In this document: one piece after another, positions 1-5,658 of the stretch
How the letters are laid out: each line of letters starts with the position of its first letter
Position numbering within the stretch: position 1 is the first letter of the stretch
Origin: an uncultured Mycoplasmatota bacterium
GTDB taxonomy: Bacteria; Bacillota_I; Bacilli_A; RF39; UBA660
NCBI GenBank assembly: GCA_900553045.1
Contig: USBW01000055.1
Location: 1-5,694 of the forward strand
DNA: 5,694 bases
Direction of reading: 5' to 3'
Position numbers and translations under genes: made by a program
Notes under the pieces: generated by a model
Told to the model about the DNA's origin: nothing
The model's input: the letters and a program-made list of their open reading frames with translations, nothing else
Database searches by the model: none

Positions 1-225
1 CCAACGCTTGAAGAGTTAAATGCTGAACTTATAAATAATTTAATCGAATACGATAGTGAATTTTTATCTGGATTATCCATTCCTGGTGAATTGTCTATTG
101 AAAAGTTAGAACAATTTAAAAAAATTATTAACTTTACAAAGACTTCTACTATTAAATTCAATCATGATGACTCTTTTAGCTACGATGGTAATTCAAGCAG
201 TAGAAGTAGTAGAGTACGTCAATAA
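1..225 (+). CDS. 3' end of an unrecognised protein (partial, 74 residues visible)
   Basis: The frame is open from the first base of the window and ends at TAA 223-225; the start lies outside. I do not recognise the family. The visible part is acidic and leucine/isoleucine-rich at first (PTLEELNAEL, then LSIEKLEQFKKI), which looks like short amphipathic helices. It ends in a polar, serine-rich tail of about 15 residues with arginines (SSSRSSRVRQ). No catalytic motif or membrane segment is visible. A perfect terminator hairpin uses the stop codon as part of its left arm, so the transcript ends here and serS is transcribed separately. The codon use looks like that of the neighbours, and the terminator makes a real coding end likely. 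Function unknown. Confidence 0.75.
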   Translation, partial: PTLEELNAELINNLIEYDSEFLSGLSIPGELSIEKLEQFKKIINFTKTSTIKFNHDDSFSYDGNSSSRSSRVRQ

Positions 226-247
226 CCACTTTAAAAGTGGTTTTTTT
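224..247 (+). terminator. Rho-independent terminator of the partial gene
   Basis: An 8-bp perfect stem, AACCACTT (224-231) with AAGTGGTT (235-242), has a 3-base loop and is followed by more T (243-247). The left arm begins inside the TAA stop codon, leaving no spacer between gene and terminator. Confidence 0.88.
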
Positions 248-342
248 ATTGACCATATTTAGAAAAATTTTATTATAAATAGCTATCTTTTAATTAAAAC
301 TTTTAATTATCTTGGTTTTTTTCTTACTTTTACCTTTGTTTC

Positions 343-372
343 TTGACTTGCTAAGTCTTTTAGAGGTAAAAT
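343..372 (+). promoter_or_regulatory. Probable serS promoter
   Basis: TTGACT (343-348) and TAAAAT (367-372) are separated by 18 bases. Transcription would start near 379, giving a leader of only about 17 bases that contains the ribosome binding site. A second possible promoter lies upstream: TTGACC (249-254), 16 bases, TATTAT (271-276). It would give a leader of about 110 bases. Neither leader contains the T-box antiterminator signature often found before Firmicutes aminoacyl-tRNA synthetase genes. A small inverted repeat, GACTT-gct-AAGTC (345-357), overlaps the -35 box and spacer of the near promoter. Confidence 0.55.
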
Positions 373-395
373 TAACCTATAAAAGGAGAGAGAAT

Positions 396-1685
396 ATGAT
401 TGACATTAATTTAATACGTAATGACCGTAAAAAGGTAAAAGAAAATATTAAGAAGAAGTTTCAAGACGAAAAATTGCCCTTAGTAGACGAGGTTTATGAG
501 TTAGATATTTTATTAAGGGAGAAAAAACAGGAAATTGATAAATTGCGCAATGGCCGAAAAGTATTGAGTGAAGAGATAGGTAATCTTATGAAAAATAAGG
601 AGATAGAATTAGCTAATTTACGTAAGAAATCAGTTAATGAGATCAATTCCCGCGTTGAGAGTTTAGAAATTGAAGAGGCCGAATTGCAAAATAAGATTAA
701 AGAAAGAATGCTTTTAATTCCTCAAATAATCGATGAAAGTGTGCCAATTGGTAAGGATGACAGTGAAAATGTCGAGCTTGAAAAATATGGTGATTCAGTT
801 GTTCCAGCTTATGAAATTCCGTATCATGCTGATATTTGTGAAAAGCTAAATGGGTTGGATAAAGAAAGTGCTGGTAGAACATCTGGTAATGGTTTTTATT
901 ATTTGATGGGTGATGTAGCAAGACTGCATTCTGCTTTGCTGTCTTATGCAAGAGACTTTATGATCGATAAAGGTTTTACTTACTGCATTCCTCCATTTAT
1001 GATAAGAGGCGATGTAGTAAGTGGTGTCATGTCTTTTAAAGAGATGGATGCTATGATGTATAAAATTGAAAATGAAGATTTGTATTTAATTGGAACTTCT
1101 GAACATTCAATGATTGGTAAGTTTAAAGGCCAATTAGTAAAAGAAGAGGAATTGCCAATAACGTTAACTTCATATTCCCCATGTTTTAGAAAAGAAGTAG
1201 GAGCTCATGGTATTGAAGAAAGAGGGATCTATCGTGTCCATCAGTTTGAAAAACAAGAGATGGTAGTTCTTTGTAAACCAGAAGATGCTTTTACTTGGTA
1301 TGAGAAAATGTGGCAGTATACAGTAGAGTTTTTTAGAAGTCTAGATATTCCGGTTAGAACTTTAGAATGTTGTAGTGGCGATTTAGCAGATTTAAAAGTA
1401 AAGTCTTGTGATGTTGAAGCTTGGAGTCCAAGACAAAGAAAATATTTTGAAGTGGGTAGCTGTTCAACTTTAGGAGATGCTCAAGCACGTCGACTAAGTA
1501 TTCGAGCTAAAGCCAAAGAAGGAAATTATTATGTTGCTACCTTAAATAACACAGTATTAGCTTCCCCAAGAGGATTAATAGCTTTACTTGAAAACAATTA
1601 TCAAGAAGATGGTAGTGTTAAAGTTCCTAAAGCTTTGCAACCTTATATGGGAGGACTAGAAGTCATTAAACCGAAACAAAAATAA
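396..1685 (+). CDS. serS: Seryl-tRNA synthetase (atypical sequence type)
   Basis: This class II enzyme charges tRNA-Ser with serine in the cytoplasm (429 residues; family usually about 420-430). The start at 396 has AGGAG at 384-388, 7 bases away, and gives the standard N-terminus MIDINLIRND. A TTG at 312 would add 28 odd hydrophobic residues and is rejected. Residues about 28-105 are the charged, heptad-like coiled-coil arm that holds the tRNA-Ser long variable arm. The catalytic domain follows: TSEH (234-237), motif 2 FRKEVG with Arg265 then HQFEKQE (282-288), EVGSCS (352-357) with QARRL after it, and motif 3 LNNTVLASPR with Arg392. The end VPKALQPYMGG is typical. Oddities: bacterial SerRS usually has TSE-V-P, LNGSGLAVGR and SSCSNCTDFQARR; here these are TSEH, LNNTVLASPR and GSCSTLGDAQARR, closer to my memory of archaeal or second-copy SerRS. 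Function is near certain; the subgroup is inference. Confidence 0.96.
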   Translation: MIDINLIRNDRKKVKENIKKKFQDEKLPLVDEVYELDILLREKKQEIDKLRNGRKVLSEEIGNLMKNKEIELANLRKKSVNEINSRVESLEIEEAELQNKIKERMLLIPQIIDESVPIGKDDSENVELEKYGDSVVPAYEIPYHADICEKLNGLDKESAGRTSGNGFYYLMGDVARLHSALLSYARDFMIDKGFTYCIPPFMIRGDVVSGVMSFKEMDAMMYKIENEDLYLIGTSEHSMIGKFKGQLVKEEELPITLTSYSPCFRKEVGAHGIEERGIYRVHQFEKQEMVVLCKPEDAFTWYEKMWQYTVEFFRSLDIPVRTLECCSGDLADLKVKSCDVEAWSPRQRKYFEVGSCSTLGDAQARRLSIRAKAKEGNYYVATLNNTVLASPRGLIALLENNYQEDGSVKVPKALQPYMGGLEVIKPKQK

Positions 1686-1693
1686 GCTAAATT

Positions 1694-1717
1694 AAGCATA
1701 AGAAATTATGCTTTTTT
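1694..1717 (+). terminator. serS terminator
   Basis: A perfect 8-bp stem, AAGCATAA (1694-1701) with TTATGCTT (1706-1713), is capped by a stable GAAA tetraloop and ends in a run of six T (1712-1717). It begins 8 bases after the serS stop codon and separates serS from the dehydrogenase gene. Confidence 0.9.
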
Positions 1718-1804
1718 AATTGCCTATAAAAATAGTAAAACAAGACCAGGGGGGGTATGTATATTTTTTCCCTAAGCAATCCATATTATTAATGGTGATG
1801 CAAT

Positions 1805-2605
1805 TTGAAAATACTAATAACCGGAGCATCCAGCGGCATAGGTTTAGATCTGGCTCTTGCCCTAGCAAGAAAGAAAAAAAATGATTTTATTTATGTTACG
1901 ACACATTATAAGGAAGAGATCAAAATAGTAAAAGAAAAAGTTGATAAATTGGGACTAGCTAACAAAATAACCTGTTTTAAATTAGATGTTACTAAGAAAA
2001 AAGATCGGAACATCATCAAAAAACTAGATCTCGATTGTCTTGTTTTGCACGCAGCAACCGGAGTAGGAGGATCAATTTTAGATTTAGGTGAAAAAGATCT
2101 TTTAAATGGTTTTGATGTCAATGTTTTAGCCACTGTTGAACTGATTAAACTTTTTTTAAAAAGACCAAACCCAAAAAATAAAAAAAAGACGATCTTAGTC
2201 ACCTCTTCTTTAATAGGAATTATGCCAGTTTCTTTTTTAGGAGTTTATTCGGCAACTAAAGCTTCGCTTATTAGTATTATGACAAGCTTAAGGCAGGAGT
2301 TAAAACATACTGCCAGTAATATCAAAATAAAATTGATTGAACCTGGCGCTTATAAGACAGGATTTAACGATTATATGATAGCTAAAGTTGAGAGCAGTAT
2401 CAACAAAAACTCTTTGTTTTACAGCAAGAAAGAAGAAATTATTAAGAAGATGTGCAGCATTTTTAATGTTATTGAAAAGAAAAATACCCGTTCGATTGTT
2501 AAAAAGATGTGTAAAGCAATCTACAGTGAAAATAATAAACTAGTTTACCGTTCCCCGCTTCTTCAAGTTATTGGAACAAAGTTATATACGATTTTTCTAA
2601 AATGA
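1805..2605 (+). CDS. Short-chain dehydrogenase/reductase (SDR), NAD(P)-dependent, substrate unknown
   Basis: A classical SDR of 266 residues, a normal length. It should reduce a carbonyl or oxidise an alcohol with NAD(P)(H) in the cytoplasm. The Rossmann nucleotide motif TGASSGIG is at 6-13, directly after the first beta strand. An LDV follows at 60-62, LHAAT (81-85) replaces the usual NNAG, and Asn106 is in NVLAT. The catalytic serine is Ser134 or Ser135 (VTSS), with Tyr148 and Lys152 in YSATK and the PG turn at 180-181. The start is TTG at 1805, with GGTGAT at 1794-1799 as a modest ribosome binding site; no in-frame ATG fits, and the protein must begin here for the first strand. It stands alone between two terminators, so context does not suggest a substrate. 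The C-terminal 80 residues are lysine-rich and specific to this protein. The stop is TGA, and the frame stays open for 32 more codons after it. Automatic labels such as 3-oxoacyl-ACP reductase would be over-precise. Confidence 0.93.
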   Translation: MKILITGASSGIGLDLALALARKKKNDFIYVTTHYKEEIKIVKEKVDKLGLANKITCFKLDVTKKKDRNIIKKLDLDCLVLHAATGVGGSILDLGEKDLLNGFDVNVLATVELIKLFLKRPNPKNKKKTILVTSSLIGIMPVSFLGVYSATKASLISIMTSLRQELKHTASNIKIKLIEPGAYKTGFNDYMIAKVESSINKNSLFYSKKEEIIKKMCSIFNVIEKKNTRSIVKKMCKAIYSENNKLVYRSPLLQVIGTKLYTIFLK

Positions 2606-2673
2606 ATAAAAGGTTGTCTTGTAATTGAAAAAAAGCAATTTTACTTTAATCGAAAAATTGAATTTGACTACTT

Positions 2674-2721
2674 AAAGATGCAAGAAAGACGATTTTACTA
2701 ATTTGCAGAACATCTTTTTTT
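2674..2721 (+). terminator. Possible imperfect terminator of the SDR gene
   Basis: AAAGATG (2674-2680) pairs with CATCTTT (2711-2717), and CAA (2681-2683) can extend the stem with TTG (2703-2705) by bulging out five bases. A run of seven T (2715-2721) follows. The loop is about 19 bases, larger than in the other terminators here, so termination may be weak or conditional. Confidence 0.5.
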
Positions 2722-2737
2722 GTTTTATATTGATAAC

Positions 2738-2758
2738 GAAAAGAGCAAAACTCTTTTC
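2738..2758 (+). repeat. Perfect 8-bp hairpin without a T-run
   Basis: GAAAAGAG (2738-2745) and CTCTTTTC (2751-2758) enclose the 5-base loop CAAAA. The next bases are A then G, so it is not an ordinary terminator on the + strand, and no T-run flanks it on the - strand. It may be an RNA hairpin leading into the purine tract, or an operator-like palindrome. Confidence 0.5.
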
Positions 2759-2759
2759 A

Positions 2760-2860
2760 AAAAGGGAGGGGGAGAGGTTAGAGGACTAAGGCCATACCAT
2801 CAAAAAACCAAGACTTAATCAAACTAAAATCGTTACTCCACAGCTTTAGTCCTCATTTTA
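2760..2860. other. Unassigned structured element: G-rich purine tract plus 12-bp long-range stem
   Basis: A purine-only tract at 2759-2777 contains GGGAGGGGGAGAGG (2764-2777), strikingly G-rich for this AT-rich DNA. Right after it, GAGGACTAAGGC (2781-2792) pairs with GCTTTAGTCCTC (2843-2854): 12 bp, with one G-U pair. The enclosed 50 bases hold only two G and are rich in A and C. CTCC in the loop (2836-2839) could pair with GGAG in the purine tract, and AACC (2806-2809) with GGTT (2776-2779), so a pseudoknot is possible. There is no good T-run after the stem and no open reading frame behind the purine tract. It lies about 50 bases before the murC promoter. It could be a small RNA, a leader element or a DNA-level signal; strand and function are unknown, and I do not recognise a known riboswitch class. 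Confidence 0.4.
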
Positions 2861-2883
2861 ATTAAAAAATATCGTAAATTTTA

Positions 2884-2912
2884 TTTAAGTATTTTTTTAA
2901 ATGTGATATAAT
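2884..2912 (+). promoter_or_regulatory. murC promoter (extended -10)
   Basis: TGA-TATAAT (2904-2912) is a perfect extended -10 element. The hexamer 17 bases upstream, TTTAAG (2884-2889), is a poor -35 box, as is usual for extended -10 promoters. The start would be near 2919, with a leader of about 44 bases. Another TATAAT at 2933-2938 lacks a matching -35. The promoter lies downstream of the structured element at 2760-2860, so that element would not be in this transcript. Confidence 0.65.
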
Positions 2913-2962
2913 TTTTCATATAAAGTTTAACATATAATGTAATAAGTGGAGATGACTTATCA

Positions 2963-4285
2963 ATGAAAAAATATTATTGCATCGGGATCAAGGGTGCTGG
3001 TATGAGCACACTTGCCCAAATTTTATCCGATATAGGCAATGAAGTTAGTGGTTACGATGATGACAAGAAGCCAAAATATACGGAACAGGGTTTGAAAAAA
3101 AGAAATATTAAAATTTATTATGATCATGATCATGAATTAGATCCTGATACAATTGTTACATACTCAAAAGCTTTTCATGAAGATCATCAAGAATTGCAAA
3201 GGGTTAGAAAATTAGGCTTAAGGATTGTCAAATATAATGAGATAATTGGTGAATTAGTACAACAGTTTTCAACAATCGCAGTTTCTGGAACCCATGGAAA
3301 GACGACAACGTGCTCTTTAATTAGTCATATTTTAACCAATACAATAGGCTGCAATTATTTTATTGGAGCAGGTGATGGTTATGCGGACAAAAATAATAAC
3401 TGTTTTGTTTTAGAAGCTGACGAATATAATCGTCATTTCTTAGCATATCAACCAGATTATGCAGTCATTACCAATATAGAGTTAGATCACACAGAATGTT
3501 ATAAAGATTTAGATGATCTAAAAAAAGCCTTTGAAGAGTTTGCTTCAGGTGTTAAGAAAAAAGTTATTGCTTGTGGAGATTCTAAAACTGTAAGAAGTAT
3601 CAAATATAATCAAGAAGTTCTTTTCTACGGATTTAATACTGACAATGATTTAACTGCTAAAAATATTGTTTTAAATGAAACAGGATCTTCTTTTGATGTT
3701 TACTACCAAAAAGAGTTTTTGGCTCATTTTAAAATTCCTTTGTATGGGGAACATAATATTTTGAATACTTTGGCTGCGATTGCTATTTGTTTACAATATA
3801 AAATTAGTATTGAAAATATTTATGCTTATTTAAAGACTTTTCATAATGCTAAAAAACGTTTTTCAATTGAAGAAGTCTGTGGCTGTACTTTTTTAGATGA
3901 TTATGCCCACCATCCAACCGAGATTACTGTAACTTTGCAAGCTGTTCGTCAGAAGTTTCCTAATAAGCGAATTGTAGCTGTCTTTTTACCAAATACTTAC
4001 TCTAGGACGCTAGCTTTACGTGATGATTTTGTAAAAGCATTATCTAGTGCCGATAAAGTTTTTGTAACAGCGATTCACTCTGATCGTGAATTGCAAGAGG
4101 AGTACCCTAATGTTAGCTCCGATCTTATCATTAAAGAAATTCCTGATGCAGAACTGATAAGTGAAGAAACCATTTCTAAATTAGATAATGAGATGGACTC
4201 AATCGTTTGTTTTATGGGTTGTGCATCAACTACCGCTATTAGAACAGCTTATAGAAATCGCATAAAGGAAGTAAAAGGAGAATAG
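2963..4285 (+). CDS. murC: UDP-N-acetylmuramate--L-alanine ligase
   Basis: MurC joins L-alanine to UDP-MurNAc using ATP, the first amino acid step of the peptidoglycan stem peptide, in the cytoplasm. It has 440 residues (family about 430-460). N-terminal UDP-binding domain: GIKGAGMS (8-15). Central ATPase domain: P-loop SGTHGKTTT (108-116, Lys113), EADEYNRHF (151-159), NIELDH (171-176) and YGEHNILN (261-268). C-terminal domain: KKRF (297-300), DDYAHHPTEI (312-321) and LPNTYSRT (342-349). The GIKGAGMS start and NRHF motif resemble Firmicutes MurC. The start at 2963 has GGAG at 2948-2951, a rather long 11-base spacing, but no other start fits. It is the first gene of an operon with the hydrolase that follows. 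Near the end, where family members have FMGAGDI, this protein has FMGCASTTAI (417-426), which is unusual. The gene implies a walled cell, unlike mycoplasmas. Confidence 0.97.
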   Translation: MKKYYCIGIKGAGMSTLAQILSDIGNEVSGYDDDKKPKYTEQGLKKRNIKIYYDHDHELDPDTIVTYSKAFHEDHQELQRVRKLGLRIVKYNEIIGELVQQFSTIAVSGTHGKTTTCSLISHILTNTIGCNYFIGAGDGYADKNNNCFVLEADEYNRHFLAYQPDYAVITNIELDHTECYKDLDDLKKAFEEFASGVKKKVIACGDSKTVRSIKYNQEVLFYGFNTDNDLTAKNIVLNETGSSFDVYYQKEFLAHFKIPLYGEHNILNTLAAIAICLQYKISIENIYAYLKTFHNAKKRFSIEEVCGCTFLDDYAHHPTEITVTLQAVRQKFPNKRIVAVFLPNTYSRTLALRDDFVKALSSADKVFVTAIHSDRELQEEYPNVSSDLIIKEIPDAELISEETISKLDNEMDSIVCFMGCASTTAIRTAYRNRIKEVKGE

Positions 4286-4287
4286 AA

Positions 4288-4839
4288 ATGGATATAATAA
4301 AAATTCCCGTTGGTTACTTACAAGCGAACTGCTATTTATTAATCAAAGAAAATAATTGCTTAATAATTGATCCGGGAGATGAAGAAAATAGAATAGTTGA
4401 AGAAATAAAAGAAAGAGAACTAAAACCATTGGCTGTTTTAGTGACGCATCATCACCTTGATCATGATAAGTATGCTAAGGATTTAGGAATGATTTATGGT
4501 ATTACTGTCTATGATTATCATAATCTTTTTGAAGGAACTAAACAAATTGGCGATTTTCAGTTTGAAACAATTTATACTCCAGGTCATACTAGTGATAGCA
4601 TAACTTTATATTTTCCTTTAGATGACTCTTCATCAGGTGTTATGTTTACTGGCGACTTTCTTTTTAAAGGATCTATAGGTAGAACTGATTTAGAAACGGG
4701 TAACTATAAGGAAATGTTAACTAGCCTTAACAATCTTAAAAAGTATAAAGATTCAGATATTACTATTATGCCTGGGCATGGCGATGCGACGACTATCAGT
4801 TTAGAATTTAGTGAAAATCCTTATTTGCGAGAACTTTAA
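4288..4839 (+). CDS. Metallo-beta-lactamase-fold hydrolase, glyoxalase II-like, compact
   Basis: A cytoplasmic (no signal peptide) two-metal hydrolase of 183 residues. All metal ligands expected of the fold are visible: THHHLDH with His54, His56, Asp58 and His59; GHTSDS with His100; TGDFLF with Asp123; and PGHG with His164. DPG at 28-30 and GSIGRTDL at 129-136 match the glyoxalase II-like (YcbL/YqgX type) subgroup. Such proteins usually have about 200-210 residues; the shortfall lies between His59 and His100, and the GG that normally follows the first motif is missing (DHDKYAKDLG). The start at 4288 has a very strong AAAAGGAG at 4273-4280 inside the murC end, and only 2 bases separate the genes, so they are co-transcribed and probably coupled. 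Substrate unknown: a hydroxyacyl thioester is the family default, but the short lid region makes this uncertain. Confidence 0.93.
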   Translation: MDIIKIPVGYLQANCYLLIKENNCLIIDPGDEENRIVEEIKERELKPLAVLVTHHHLDHDKYAKDLGMIYGITVYDYHNLFEGTKQIGDFQFETIYTPGHTSDSITLYFPLDDSSSGVMFTGDFLFKGSIGRTDLETGNYKEMLTSLNNLKKYKDSDITIMPGHGDATTISLEFSENPYLREL

Positions 4840-5039
4840 AATGTTTTCGTTAACTCAAATTGTCGCTTTAATAATTTTACCATTTAGAGTTAGAAATAAA
4901 TTGTAAAAGAAAAAATGTTAGCGATGAATAGGGAGAAGTCTTCTTTATGCTTTCTAGTATATTTTGATTTTAATCCTTATTCAAGGTATTATAATTATCA
5001 AATAAATTGCAATAATTTAGATTTTGATAAAAAAAACTA

Positions 5040-5068
5040 TTGTCAAAAAAAACTAATTGTGCTATATT
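5040..5068 (+). promoter_or_regulatory. Strong tRNA promoter
   Basis: TTGTCA (5040-5045), exactly 17 bases, then TATATT (5063-5068) preceded by TGC, an extended -10. Transcription would start near 5075, about 12 bases before the mature tRNA. An A8 tract (5029-5036) just upstream of the -35 could act as an UP element. A weaker candidate, TTGATT (4964-4969), 17 bases, TATTAT (4987-4992), lies further upstream. The rest of the gap 4840-5086 shows no convincing gene and no clear terminator after the hydrolase gene. Confidence 0.75.
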
Positions 5069-5086
5069 TATATTGCTAACTTTTTT

Positions 5087-5163
5087 GGCAAGATAGTTCA
5101 GTTGGCTAGAACACGCGGTTCATACCCGCGATGTCGGGGGTTCGAATCCCTCTCTTGCTACCA
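5087..5163 (+). tRNA. tRNA-Met (anticodon CAU), elongator type, CCA encoded
   Basis: A complete 77-base cloverleaf. Acceptor stem 5087-5093 with 5153-5159 (first pair G-U), D stem 5096-5099 with 5109-5112, anticodon stem CGCGG (5114-5118) with CCGCG (5126-5130), and anticodon CAT at 5121-5123 in loop TTCATAC. The 5-base variable loop is followed by the T stem 5136-5140 with 5148-5152 and loop TTCGAAT; discriminator A5160 and CCA 5161-5163 are encoded. It is not the initiator: the anticodon stem lacks the three stacked G-C pairs GGG/CCC and there is no 1-72 mismatch of the initiator type. The anticodon arm, T arm and GCTACCA end resemble Bacillus elongator tRNA-Met as I remember it. A lysidine-modified tRNA-Ile2 also has CAU, but the C at the last loop position argues against it. 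Confidence 0.95.
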
Positions 5164-5173
5164 AATGAGTATT

Positions 5174-5200
5174 ACTAGATATTTATCTAGTTTTTATTTT
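5174..5200 (+). terminator. tRNA terminator
   Basis: ACTAGAT (5174-5180) pairs with ATCTAGT (5185-5191) across a 4-base loop, and T-rich sequence (5191-5200, one A) follows. It starts 10 bases after the tRNA CCA end, so the tRNA is a single-gene transcript. Confidence 0.87.
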
Positions 5201-5222
5201 ATCTAAATAAATGAGGTGGGAG

Positions 5223-5576
5223 ATGTTTAAAGAAAGAAAAGTCACTTTAGTCATCAATGCTCAAGAATATGAAGTGATTTTAGAAAAAAGTGTTGCTGTC
5301 GATGAATTGCTTAAGTTACTACCATTAAAAATCTTAATGCAGGATCTTAATAATAATGAAAAATATTATTATTTAAACAAGCCCTTACCAAGTGAACCTA
5401 GCAATGTATCAAGGGTCGAAAAAGGTGATATTATGTTATATAATGATAATTGTCTTGTAGTATTTTATCAATCTTTTATTACACCTTATCAATACACTAG
5501 GCTTGGCAGGATTAAAGATCCATCTTCCTTAGCTAAAAATCTTAAAGATAAAAATATTATGGTAATTATCAAATAA
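5223..5576 (+). CDS. Cyclophilin-like-fold protein, function unknown
   Basis: A small cytoplasmic protein of 117 residues from this start. Numbered from the ATG at 5223, the order of blocks matches the bacterial cyclophilin-like family (Cyclophil_like2): an opening strand KVTLVINAQEYEVIL, a helix with LLKLLPLKI, a mid segment KYYYLNKPLP, a turn KGDIMLYNDNCLVVFY, and the ending YTRLGRIKDPSSLAKNL then IMVIIK. The LGRI motif near the end is typical. These proteins share the cyclophilin barrel, but proline isomerase activity is not established for them. Start choice: ATG 5211 (four residues longer) has no ribosome binding site, whereas AGGTGGGAG lies directly before ATG 5223, although with a short 3-base spacing. 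The gene follows the tRNA terminator with no clear promoter of its own; it may depend on readthrough from the strong tRNA promoter. No neighbour hints at its role. Confidence 0.85.
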   Translation: MFKERKVTLVINAQEYEVILEKSVAVDELLKLLPLKILMQDLNNNEKYYYLNKPLPSEPSNVSRVEKGDIMLYNDNCLVVFYQSFITPYQYTRLGRIKDPSSLAKNLKDKNIMVIIK

Positions 5577-5581
5577 CTTTT

Positions 5582-5607
5582 ATACTGGAAATTGTTCCAG
5601 TATTTTT
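5582..5607 (+). terminator. Terminator of the cyclophilin-like gene
   Basis: A perfect 9-bp stem, ATACTGGAA (5582-5590) with TTCCAGTAT (5595-5603), has loop ATTG and a short T-run to 5607. It begins 5 bases after the stop codon. Confidence 0.88.
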
Positions 5608-5620
5608 AATATTAAAAACA

Positions 5621-5658
5621 ATGTGATAACTTGCTATAAGTGACTTATCACGTTTTTT
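5621..5658 (+). terminator. Second terminator-like hairpin
   Basis: GTGATAA (5623-5629) pairs with TTATCAC (5645-5651); A5621-T5653 and T5622-G5652 extend the stem to 9 pairs. An inner CTT (5630-5632) with AAG (5638-5640) stacks on it, leaving TGAC bulged. A run of six T (5653-5658) follows. It is either a backup terminator or an attenuator of a gene beyond the window. Nothing can be assigned in the remaining 36 bases. Confidence 0.65.

Noticed and set aside
312..395. TTG start that would extend SerRS by 28 residues
   Set aside because: No ribosome binding site, an atypical hydrophobic extension, and the ATG at 396 has a strong AGGAG and the standard family N-terminus. The region also holds the near promoter.
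248..395. T-box riboswitch before serS
   Set aside because: The leader is too short and has no T-box antiterminator signature.
2703..2789. Short frame starting at TTG, reading through the purine tract
   Set aside because: No ribosome binding site, no family resemblance, and it crosses two hairpins.
2781..2854. Miniature transposon (MITE) with 12-bp inverted ends
   Set aside because: No target-site duplication is visible at the flanks, no second copy in the window, and the ends resemble no insertion sequence I know.
2781..2870. Ordinary Rho-independent terminator made of the 12-bp stem
   Set aside because: The 50-base loop is too large and the following sequence (ATTTTAATTA) is a poor T-run.
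4915..5079. 54-codon frame starting MLAMNREKSS
   Set aside because: No ribosome binding site, very Asn/Tyr-rich composition as expected from AT-rich noncoding DNA, and it runs through the tRNA -35 and -10 boxes.
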